Shown one piece after another: positions 48,401-59,051 of a stretch of 64,000 nucleotides of DNA. How positions within the stretch are numbered: the stretch's first letter is position 1; each line of letters starts with the position of its first letter. The translations under genes were made by a program, and so were the position numbers. The notes under the pieces are model-generated. The model was not told the origin of the DNA. It saw only the letters and a program-made list of their open reading frames with translations, and ran no database searches. The stretch is taken from positions 3,739,381 to 3,803,380 of the forward strand of contig JADWOT020000009.1 of NCBI GenBank assembly GCA_036345935.2. The letters are read 5' to 3'. The stretch is from Taenia hydatigena (lineage: Eukaryota; Platyhelminthes; Cestoda; Cyclophyllidea; Taeniidae).

Positions 48401-51400
48401 GTCGTCATCCTCGCACGAAGACAGAACGACACTTTGCCGCGGGCAGCAAGCAATCGTGCCCCTTCTGCAATTCCCTCGATTGGATAATTTCCGAGTGTCT
48501 GAAAATCTTTGGAGCTTTGTCAAAAACCTGGTTCATCTCAGTCAACCAAGGCCCATCGAGTGCGTTCAGTCCCTTATCCCGAATTCCAGGACGGATGGTC
48601 CTGTCAACTTCAGTAGGTTTCATGGTGTCACACGTTTTGATAAGTCGCATTAAGGAAGGAAAAAGACATGATTCCTTGATTGAATCAGTTCTTTCCGTTC
48701 AGTGATGATGAACAACGCTGAAGGTGCACCAGTTGGGCTTCCTGGGGTAGATCTTGACGAAGCTGATGAAGACGACAACAATAACCTTCTGGATAATGAG
48801 ACCATAAATGCTATTCTGAATGAGCCTGGAACGCCCACATTAGAGGTCAATGCGACGTCACTAATTATGCAGGCCATTGCAGCGGACGCGTTTCGATCTC
48901 TGAACAGCGATTATGGACAGCGGCGCGCTCCCGGCTCCGGTGCTACCGCCTCTGCTGCTACTACCCTGCCGCCATGCGTGTGCGAGGCGGTGGAGGAGCT
49001 GCACACCAGCCTGGTCAGCTGCTACTCACACCTCTTACTGCTCAGTGGGCGCTTGGAGACCACAGTAACAGAGTCGAATCGACGCTTAGGCCAAGCGGTT
49101 AGTCGGCTACGTGCGGCTCTTGTCTGCACGCGGCGACGTAGCCTTCAAGCTCTACATGCTGCGGCTTCTACCTGGCGCACGCTTCGACACTCCATCGCCT
49201 ACACACTTATCGACTGGGAGAGAGTACGCAACATCCACTAATCTCCCTTTCACTACCTCAATACGCATTGATGCTACCCTACTAAGTTTATTACTTTGTC
49301 TTGATCGTAGGGAATCTTTTATTCACTAGGCGCGTTGTGCATCTTGAACTCAATACGCCTCAAATTAACTTATTAACGGTACCGTTGATTTTAGTATTTT
49401 TCCTTAAATACATGCATCCCAGTACAGCATTTTCTCGATTTTATGTGTACTATTTAGAATATGAGTTTTATGCTCAGTTTTTGCGAGTGGGCTTTCAAAA
49501 GGAAATCTGCCACAAGTGACACTCAAAGTGCATTTCGGGAGGCGAGAAGAAATGGGTTTGCGTTACTGAATTTACATATTACATCCTCTGCAAATTTTTG
49601 GCAATATTGCGACACCTTCACAAATGTCCTACTTTAATCTACTGCTGGGCTATGATGAAGAACAATCAAGCCGGTTTCTCCTATAAGTATCACTTCGCTA
49701 CCATTACCCTATGACTATGGAACTGGTTATGTTATTTATCTCTCCCCTTTCATCCTACACCGTTGGTGAACCCGGTGTGATTCACTCCGTGATCTGCGTA
49801 TGCAAAATTACAGCTTTTAGCTCATTTAGAGTCACCAGACTATTCTGCCACGACGGTAATGGACAGGTTGCCTGTTTTCGCAACATAGTACCTGCGCCTG
49901 TTGGGTCCACGAAGCCACTTTTTCAGCAACGACATGGCGGAACGCCACAAAACAGGTCTTTGCTACTTGATTCGATCCGCGTTCCACGCTCACGCGCGCC
50001 TGGCACCCGTTTCCAGGGGCGTCTTCGGACAGGCTGATGGTGATGGTGACAATGCTCGGACTCGTCAGTGGCTTCTGCAGCGCGATGACCCTGAGTGGTG
50101 GTGGTGGTACTGCTACTTTGCCCCGCAAACAGGTAAAATCACTTTGAAAACTGCTTCGTTTGCCCTTTTCATCAGCTTATCTCTCTCTATTTAGACGAAG
50201 GCGCCAAATCCTGCTGTTGTTTGCATAGTCACACAAGGAAAGCATCACATTTGACTGAGAACGTTACACGTATTGCTGTCACCCAGGACGCCATTCGCCT
50301 TTGGCGTCTCCTCCTGCCCGACTCCGGTAGCCTTTGCGACAACAAACCCATCACCTCTTCCTCATCTTCTACGGGTATTTCTCCTTCACCACCCATCGCT
50401 TCCTTGGCAATTGGAACGTCTTATCAATCACCCGATGCCCTTGGTGTTCCTGCTAGCCTTCTCTGGGAAGTGAGTCGACCTGTTTCCCATTCCACCGAAC
50501 TGACAAACTGATCGCATTCGGACCTATTCCTCCCTTGCACACTAGGTCGATATTACACACCTATTCGTCAGCCTCCTCTTCTTGCGCCCGGGTCTAGAGG
50601 GCGCAGATCAACGTGTAGAATGCCAGCGAGTACAACTGCATGAACGCGTCTCCATGGCAGAGACAATGGGTCAACTACCTGATGTCGCCTGCAATGAGGG
50701 CTTTCCACGACTTCCTATGGGTGACTCACACGAGGCCTTCACTTTGCGCCTTTGCTACCTTGCTCTCCTTGTTCAAACTCTCCTCTCTTGGCAACCTCAA
50801 CATTCTTTTGATGAACCCACCACCGGCACTCTGCGAGAGCCCTGCGCCATCCTCTGGATGAATGATAAGGTATGCTGCTGCCTCTTCTTTACAATGACGT
50901 CGAAAATATCGGCCTCATGATTTACCGCTTGTGACTTGCTTCTCTTACAGTTGTTAGCCGTACGCCGACGTTTGCAACATCTTTCCGGCCTTCCCGTATG
51001 CACCGTTGAACCCACATCACAAAATTTGACCTATCTCTTCACATACATCCATTCTCGTTGTCTACCGTTCTTGCGTATTGCTGCTTTCCTGATTTCTCAG
51101 ATAACTAACCTCGACGTGCCCTCAGAATTGTCTCACCCACCCGAAGATAAACCTTCATGTAAGTCCCTATCATCCTCCTCCCATTCACTTCACCCCGCGT
51201 ATATCTGCTCAAGATCGCATCACCATACATTATTTTCTAGACGAATTCAGCATGCTATTGGCATATCTGGGTTTGCCCCAGTCACCATCCGATCTTCTCA
51301 TTCTTCTCTCCGACGCGAATGGTGATGTGGACGGGACCGTATCGCCTCCGTGCCTGGCTGCAGAGGCGTCGGCGTCCAGCTCCCTGTGGCTGGCTAGCCT

Positions 51401-52208
51401 GATGACTTCCTGGTGTCTCCTCGGCCGGGAGTCTGTGTCTCGATCTCTCTACACAAATCATCTTCTACCTGCCTACCTACCACCTTCACTGGATCTTAGA
51501 TCGACAATACCTCTTCTTCCCGAACCCTGCGTCAACCCTCCCCGTCTCATCCAACTACCCAAGGAGTATGTCTCTCTTATGGCTCTTGCGACAGAACTAA
51601 AGTAAGCCCACATTATATCAAATCCTTTTAACGATGCAAAAGCAACTGTCATTTCTTTGTTTTTTTTTTGTTTTCTTTTTTTCTAGGACCGTGCATACCG
51701 GTAGCAACATCCACTCGGATCCAAGTTTGTGTCTGGTGTGTGGAGCAGTGGCGTGTTTCGCCTGCTACAGCTGTCGACGGTTTGAGACGATCCCAGAGAT
51801 GACTGTGAGTTCAGAGAATGGCACTGTCAGTACTGTGGGACGTCGAGAGGCCGTCGTCTACGATATTCAGGCGCATGTGCGTCGTATCCACTCGGGGTAC
51901 GCCATGGTGATGCTCTTCACTGGCGGGGTTCTACTCTTCTCCGATCAGGGTCGTCGGACTACGGAGCTAACGAGTCCCTATAGGGATGAGTTTGGCGAGC
52001 CCGATGTCGGTCTTCGGTGAATGCAAACTCTTTTCTCATCTGTGAAAACGCAAAATTACGCATTTTATGTGTGGTTCACATTTGTCTTTGTTTACGTAGA
52101 CGAGGCAACCCCCTGTTCCTCAATGAGAAGGCTTACGAGGAGTTGAATCAAATTTGGCTCAATCATCAGATGAACAGCGCGACGTCGGCGAAGCTATATC
52201 TCATCTAG
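36411..52208 (+). CDS. UBR2: UBR1/UBR2-type N-degron E3 ubiquitin ligase
   Basis: Thirty-three exons resolved: 36411-36832, 37015-37093, 38021-38290, 38374-38739, 38814-38957, 39277-39562, 39967-40055, 40138-40236, 41830-42303, 43306-43473, 43542-43793, 43978-44082, 44167-44306, 44386-44917, 44999-45303, 45868-46014, 46085-46156, 46223-46310, 46397-46546, 46637-46807, 46900-47031, 47299-47470, 47548-47761, 47843-48086, 48168-48612, 48703-49223, 49889-50132, 50195-50469, 50546-50869, 50951-51158, 51241-51601, 51687-52016, 52100-52208. They sum to 7938 nt, 2645 aa, with the N-terminus missing. It recognises destabilising N-termini and ubiquitinates the substrate. The UBR box has all its Cys/His ligands (CGRIF, TCAFCRSCF, ASGGGYCDCGDEEAW). 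A ClpS-like domain (VVLYNNEFHNYED), a KIMAQMSKMQQKFIETH helix, a RING (CVLCL, CPHFMHATC, CSLC) and the C-terminal cap (LCLVCGAV, RGNPLFLNEKAYEELNQIW) follow. UBR1 versus UBR2 cannot be decided. Confidence 0.93.
40904..41228 (-). repeat. Dispersed repeat in a UBR intron, inverted partner at the window's right end
   Basis: This segment matches the reverse complement of about 63676-64000, apparently without differences over the stretches compared; the pairing rule is x to 104904-x. Similarity stops near 41225-41230. The other end lies beyond the window. It sits in the 1.6-kb intron 40237-41829 of the UBR gene. No coding capacity, terminal repeats or target duplication was recognised, so the class is unknown. 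Confidence 0.88.
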
Positions 52209-53244
52209 TACGCAGAGTCCTGTCTTTCATACGCGAAGGATTGTCCTAACCCTTTTTCTATCACAATCCACCTTATCATCTTTCCCCTGTTGTAGTCATT
52301 TGTTTTGTCATTTCCATCGCTAGACGTCTCACATTTTCGTGAAACCAGCCACTATCATTGTTACCGCCGATGGCTCATGCATGCGTCAGAGGTGTTTGGT
52401 TAGGTCAGGGCTTTATATTTCTCATGGGCTTAATTGCTCCGCTACCACTACGCTGTCAGTAATATTTATACTTGACGTTTCATATAAGACATTTATGAAT
52501 AGTCGGTGGTGTTTCCTTGTTGGCTCACTGTTTCAGGGTCGTGAACGTCACCGGCATATCGGCGACTCCTGGCAACAATCAATGCAAGCCATAGCTTTTA
52601 TCGTGAGGTGGTTGGGCTGCGCCTAATTTTTATGCCTTCATGAGCTACTTTTTACCGAAGTGTATGCAAATTGTTCAACTGTAGCGATTTGCGTGGTAAG
52701 TGATGGGCTTCCGTGCAAGTGTAGCAACTTGGCATGCGTATGCAAGACGAGTTCTCTTTGGGATCTGGGATCCTCTGGTCATTATGAGGCGTGCTGCTCC
52801 GATGCATTGCTTGTTCGGGATGAATAGTGGAGTCACTGACTCCTTTGTTTCCCGATATTTGAGATTGAGCTTTTGGAAATCTGTTTAAGCGTGATTGGAA
52901 GGCAAATACAGAAGCGCGATTTGGGGCTTTCGCACCGTTTTCCACAGCAATGCATTATTGGGGGGGTATTTTATTCGTCGACTTATCGAACGATTTCATT
53001 ATTGTAGGGGAAAAATGTAGCTACTTTGATTATTTTTCATGACGAAGAGCGGCTGTGGTAACGGTGACTCATGTTGTAGAGAGTGTTTTGCAGTTTCTAA
53101 ACCTGTATAGAAATGAATTCGCCAAAGCATCAGCTGAGTTAACTAAGTAACGCTAAACTTGAGTCAAAGGCTGGGCCACTTTTATAGGCTCGTGCTGGGA
53201 TATAGAGACGGCGAAATATTTCATAATACGGTAATAATTTTATT
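52209..53244. other. UBR 3' flank
   Basis: No gene or repeat recognised; expected to hold the UBR 3' UTR. The ORF at 52339-52626 has no family match. Confidence 0.35.
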
Positions 53245-54190
53245 TGTAGCGTCCCGAGACTTCTCTGAAGATGAAAGAAGACAATACTCGAACAGAATAT
53301 GTATTTTGGGCCTATGGAAGGGCTTGTGGGCTACTCGCATGATTCGGAGGTCAGCCCACCACGCAAGTGATACACTTGTACCACCTAACGAATGGTCAAC
53401 GCGTCTTGTAGCTCCTCTTCTCTTTCGAGTCACGTCTTCTGCGCTCCTTCTGCTCAACTTTCCGCTTCAGCCATCGTAGCGTGATTGGAGTTCTAAGAAA
53501 ACAGCCACAAGACATCCTTGCCAGTCATCAAATTTCCATGTATCTACTACGATATTTGACCATAACGTCACTGGAATTTGGTCCAATTTGAGAACTGTTA
53601 GAAGAGCGACGGAACGTGTTGTTAGTCACGCAAGTCCATCGCTAATCAAAGGCATACGGTTTAGCATATATTCCTCTTTGTCACTGTTTCCGCTTCACCG
53701 CTGCCTAGCCATACCTATCTGGTCTCTCCAGTTGGTAGAGGTGGAGGAGTATCGAAAGTTCGTATAATTCCACAAGGTGCGGTAGGCAGCTCCGTGGAGG
53801 ATTTCTCCAGGTACTTCACGGCCACGGCTGGGGTCGCTCCAATTGTTAGTAGCTTTCTTACACACGATGAAAAGCAAATGTCGTTTTTAACTCATCCGCA
53901 GCACATGCAGTTATTTTGCTCCGCCGGGGTTCAATACAGTAGTAGAAATCAGGATGGCTGTCGTTTGGCATCGAGTTCGCTTTCCCCTACCATCGATGTA
54001 GCCTTCTGAGACCTCTCTGGGGATGAAATAAGACGCAATACTCGAGCGGAGTGCATTTCGCTGACATACAGAAGGGATTGGAACTACTGGCGTGCTCTGA
54101 AGGTCAGCTCACCCGGCAATTTCGCAATGGCAAAGCACCTAAGTGGCCCCTTTACCAAAGCCGAGAGTCGAATTAACAACCATCACAACA
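53245..54190 (-). mobile_element. Decayed full-length TRIM, copy C
   Basis: About 946 bp on the minus strand. The 3' LTR starts TGTAGCGTCCCGAGAC at 53245. The internal region keeps CTTCAGCCATCGTAGCGTGAT and a block before 53880 matching the intact copies (AATTGTTAGTAGCTTTCTTA). The 5' LTR is 53997-54190. Flanks TTATT (53240-53244) and TTATA (54191-54195) look like a target duplication with one mismatch. Substitutions are heavy throughout. Confidence 0.75.
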
Positions 54191-57107
54191 TTATAGTGCT
54201 CGAACTTGGTTCTGACAAATTCAGCATACGTGCTTAATACCACCGATGGATTAGGAAGGTCAGATCCAAATAAGTCAAGTTAATCTTTCAGACGTCAGCA
54301 GCACCCCACAAGAGCCCCTTGTTAGACGTGTAGATGAGTACTGGCTGCAGTTTAAAAATCTGCAGTTGAAGCGGTTAAGGGAACAATTATTCAGAGACAA
54401 GGTCAAGAATAGATATATAGGAGTAGGCTGCGTATAAGCACAAGTTCACTTAATAAGTCGTTGTCATTTGGCTATTTAAAAGCTCAGTTGAAAATGTACT
54501 TCCAAAAAATGGTCCTTCTGATTTTATTCCAGTGATTTGAAATTACAAATTATGGTGAAACCTCTCTATAATGTGCTTAAGATATGGATGTGAGTACTTA
54601 CTAGGGAACCCGTTTATTAGAGTCTGCTGAGGACTTACTAAGGGAAATTGTGTTAATGCAGCCAACGGTGCTTAAACTCATTGGCCCCCCACCCTTGATA
54701 TGCTAGTATGCGTTTTTTAGTGACGCAAGAAAATAAGACTCTATTGGGAACATCTACACAAGCGAAATCACCTGGGTCCAAAGTGGTTGAATTGACGGTC
54801 TCACCAATTCCACCATGCTGAACTAATGGATACCAATGCACCGTTTTTGTTGACTTTACTTTGGCTCAAATGAGCAACGTAGCGGTCACTGGACCCTTGA
54901 GGTTTAGACCTGAACACAATTTTGAGGTGTTATTTGTCCTAAACCCGGAAGTCAAAAAACCAGACGCAACTTTTACTAAGTTGAACGCGAGTCTTTTTAT
55001 TAAAACATAAGCCTAAGTTACCATAATCACGAGAAATCTCAACTCAATAAACTCATGCAATGCACAACGGTTAGTTTGAATGAGAGAGTCGCGAAAACAT
55101 CTCGAAGGCTCTGAATTAAGGCGTGAGGATCACCGCTGTTAAAAAGTTTGCGCTGTTTTAGATTTGATGACAATGTTTCAATAAAGTTTGGTAACTAAAT
55201 TATGCTGCAATAGAAATTTGTTACTTTTTATTATCAACATCCATTCGGTGGGTTTGAAAGGTGCTTCAAAGAGGGAGAGGAATGAATGTAACACACAACG
55301 AAACAAAATGATCCATGCTAATGTGGATGGCAGATTTGCAGCGGTATGCGATCTTAACGACAAACCACGGACTCAGCATCTACTAAAATTTACACTCGAT
55401 GAAACACTTAATGAATTCTCATTCAGCACTACATTCATGGCAATCATGACATTTAGTGCCAAGGGGCATGAAGCCCGCAAATGGACGTGCTGCTCATGAG
55501 ACATTCGGTTTTCTACTTTGTAACAAATAACGCTTACTGGGATGATGCTATCATTCAAACATAGCAAAACTAACGGGTTTTACCAACTGCCTAAACATCT
55601 TGCAGTAGCTAACAGCTAGTCCTGAATTTGTCGTTTAGTTACTACGACCTTATGCTACGCACACGCGGAAGTAGCAGCATAAATTGATGCTTACTAGAAT
55701 TATAAAATATTCCTGAATTTGGACGAAATAAGAGAAAATTTTCTCCACGCAGGCTACTATTGCATTCGCGAAATAACAGTATTCCTCCATGCGAACGCTT
55801 GAATAAAATGCAAAACGCCAAAAAGAATATTTGCATAGCGAATTCCCGTTTGGAACGACTTACCAAACCGGAAAATTCGCTGATTTTCAAACGGCTAGTC
55901 TTCGCTCCTTACTAGCCGAAGTGGAGTGAAGTGAATGCATACATTTTTGAACAATTACAATGGCGACTTCATGTCATAGCTTCGGATGCGAACCTCATGA
56001 TAAGATTTCTAAAATACCGTTTTTACCTTTGTCATCTCGGAAAGTCGGATAGAGGCTGGGTGAAGTATTTTTGGCTAGTAGGTATAAAATTGGATATCGA
56101 AAGGTATCAGCCTCAACTGCATCATCGGAACACTAAGTGGGTGCACTAAAGACAGTAAATCCTCATCACAAGACGGAGTGAGCCTATTGAAGGACCTACA
56201 CGTGTGCCACTAGGACAAGGGGCACGATCCTCACAAATACCTAAATAAACCTCTGGGATTGCACTTTGGGTGACCTACTTTAAGAAAGTATTTGGACATT
56301 TTGCAACCAGGTTTGAAGAGAAAGATAGAGACAGTGCAAAATCTTGGAGGAAACAACGTGTTAGTTGTAAGAGCCATAATTTGATGTTCGATGTTCTTAA
56401 GACTTAGTCTCCCTTTAAATCTCTCCTTTTTGGAAATGCTTGACCACTTTTTTTTAAAGTTAAGAGAAACCGATTCTGTGAATGCAGAGGGTTCCTCCTC
56501 TCTCTTCTGGTCGCCCTTGTTTCGACATCTTTATTGTAGAGGGGGAAAATTATACAGCGAGACAAAATACGGGATTCAGGCCGGGGAAGATTCACGCACT
56601 TGCGAGTCTCCACGCCGCTCCGCCACGAGGTTCAAATTGTTTTCCCGCCTCTCGCCTACGAAGCACACTTAAAGAATATAAGTATTACAGTGAACACTCT
56701 AAAATCGGAGAGTTAATGAGCAAACTACATATCCACCTAGGAATCAACAGCGCTTTAACGAAAACAAGTTCAACAAAAGCAATTGTGGAAAATCTTTAAG
56801 TGTGCTCCCATAAAATTACCAAATGATTTATGAGTCAAGATAAGCATCATCTTACAACACGGCATATTCCCAAAGCAATAACACCCAAAATTCATGGGCC
56901 ACTTTTCGAAAAGTAAAGGTTTTACTGCAAGTTTATTCCGCATATGACGTCCTTCATCAAAAGGACTTGAAATGGATTGGAAAAAAATAAGGAGAGCTGA
57001 CTTCACCCAAATACAATGGAACACCGAGTCCCTTGAGGCAGCCGAGTTCCCTGTAACATCCTAGTAGCTAACACAAAGCCCTCGTACGTATGGTTAGCAA
57101 CTGCCAA
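54191..57107. other. Intergenic, no gene recognised
   Basis: Short ORFs on both strands around 55188-55567 and 56391-56799, none with a recognisable domain. No repeats identified. Confidence 0.3.
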
Positions 57108-57667
57108 TGTAGCGACCCAAGGCTTTCCTGAAGACAATGGAAGACATAGTACCCGGACACAATAAATGCATTCGGTAACAGAGGAAACTGGGTCATCGGT
57201 ATAGTCCAGAGGCCAGTCCGCCCGCCCGATGAAGGCAACATGGCCAACCGAATGACCGTTCACTTAATCCACATCTTCACGCGGGTCCAGTGGAGAGATT
57301 CAGAAACAAAACTTCTTCTGATAGTTCACGCTAACGTCGCTTCCGTTTTTAATAGCTTTCTTGCAGAACACTGAACTGGGGTAGTTGCTGAAGGTAGAAG
57401 TCATTCTCAATCCTTCTGTTATAGGTTGTCAGTGCTTCATCCATCCGTGGCAAATACACTTCTTTTGAACCGCTGAGGTTTGTCACAAACGGTGGAAATC
57501 AGGATGGTAGTTCTCCAAGGTCGAGCCCCCCGGACTTCACTGAAGAAAGCAGTAGAGCAAATTGAGGCCACCTACAGTCCAGAGGCTAACCCACCCAGTG
57601 AAGGCAATGCAGCCAACCAAGAAATTGCGTCCGAAACGGAAAATTAGACAACAAAACGCATTACGAC
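57108..57667 (-). mobile_element. Decayed, shortened TRIM, copy D
   Basis: A 3' LTR-like segment begins TGTAGCGACCCAAGG at 57108. An internal part follows, recognisable from TTTTTAATAGCTTTCTTGCA and CATCCATCCGTGGCAAATAC. A 5' LTR-like segment ends ACAAAACGCATTACGA at 57667. The total of 560 bp is short because part of the internal region is missing. No clear target duplication. Confidence 0.65.
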
Positions 57668-57859
57668 TGTAAACAAAATCTTAGCAACTGCAATCATTAA
57701 AAAACCTTTGAACGACTTTCGAAAAAGTCCCTACACTCGCATATCCAGCAACACGTATTAAGTGGGTTGGAAACCTAAGTACCTCCCAAAGAGAGTCTAC
57801 ATTATCATTTCAGGCTGAATTGGAAAGTTCCAGCAAGTGTATCATGGGTAAACTCCGGA

Positions 57860-58437
57860 ACGAAACCATTCCAGGTCGTCCATGGCTAGTGCCGCTTCAC
57901 TTGCCAATAGCTTTCTTGTAGAACACGAAGATGGAGTAGATACCGAAAGAACGCCGTTCTTAGCCCTTCTCCTATGGGACGTCAGAAATACTCCTATCCG
58001 TAACACATACACTTCTTTCGCAGCTGCTGCAATATGCCACAGGCGATATAGATCGGGATAGAGACCTTACAGAGTCGGGTCTGCTTCCCGCTACCACCAA
58101 TTTAGCGTCCCAAGGCTCCCTTGGAGGCAAAAGTGGGCAGAATACCAATACCGGCATGGCATCAAGGCTGTAGCGTCCCGAGGCTCCCTTAAGGCAAAAG
58201 AAGGCAAAGTGGCAGGATAGAATATACATATTCACCGGACAGAGGGAAATAGGCTACTAGCATGGCCCGGAGGCCAGCCCACGCAGCTAGGGCAGCGCGG
58301 CCACCTCTGTGACCTTGACAGAAAACGGCAGTTCTAACAAACAAAGTACTACAAAGGCCAGCCCACACGGCAAGGGCAATGCGGCCACCTCTGTGACCCT
58401 GACCAAAACCGGCAGTCCAAACAAACAAAGTATTACA
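57860..58437 (-). mobile_element. Truncated TRIM, copy E, interrupted by a younger LTR
   Basis: The internal region (about 57860-58106) matches intact copies closely (GGTCCATGGCTAGTG in them; GTCCATGGCTAGTGCCGC here). Its 5' LTR is split: 58107-58168 and 58354-58437, with the solo LTR 58169-58353 in between. The 3' LTR is not recognised, so the element is truncated. The 5' LTR has the common core (GGCCACCTCTGTGACC), unlike copies A and B. Confidence 0.8.
58169..58353 (-). repeat. Solo TRIM LTR nested in another TRIM LTR
   Basis: 185 bp on the minus strand with a perfect 5-bp duplication AAGGC (58164-58168 and 58354-58358). Removing it restores a continuous older LTR, which proves insertion into that LTR. 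Confidence 0.93.
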
Positions 58438-58603
58438 ATAGTGTCCTGAGTCTGTCTTGAAGGCAACAGAAGGCATGCTATTAGGGCAGAATATGTATAT
58501 TCAACAAGCAGAGGATTCGAGCTGATGGCGCGGCTTGGAGGCCTGCCCACCCGGCTAGAGGAATACGGCCACACATCGGCAGTTAAGCAAACGAAGTATT
58601 GCA
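58438..58603 (-). repeat. Decayed TRIM LTR in tandem
   Basis: Starts ATAGTGTCCTGAGTCTG directly after the end of the previous LTR and ends GAAGTATTGCAGA. Same orientation as copy E, so the two LTRs are head to tail without a spacer. Confidence 0.75.
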
Positions 58604-59051
58604 GACACAACAGATGTGCAAAATGTATTTTAATAGGTGATGCTAAAACTTACCATGCAGAAGTGTTAGCATACCTACCGAATATCATAATCGACTATAG
58701 CAAAAAAGTAATCCTCTACACAACACCGCGTTGTTGAACGCCTTCCTAAACATTTTCGTTTCTTAGAAATAATGTTTTGAGAAATTCCAAATAACTAGTC
58801 ATTATTGTTTCGTTGTGCATGTGTGCAGGTTAATTTTGCCTTATATCTTCATCCGTTGAAATTATAACACCCGCGACGAAGTTAAAGCACCTTTGCTTCG
58901 CAACATTAATAATCACTATAACCCATTGATACACAATATGTTGTGTGTGATACAATGCATTTAAAATTAACACACTTTGTTTGAAGCTGTCAATTAGTGC
59001 ACCGACTATTGCAAGCATATTTGGCTTTTGTCTTGGTCATAAAATCTAAAA
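58604..59051. other. PLAA upstream region
   Basis: AT-rich, no repeat or gene recognised. Should include the PLAA promoter and 5' UTR. Confidence 0.35.

Noticed and set aside
50221..50511. Separate 96-codon ORF
   Set aside because: It is in the frame of the UBR exon 50195-50469 and runs past its donor; not an independent gene.
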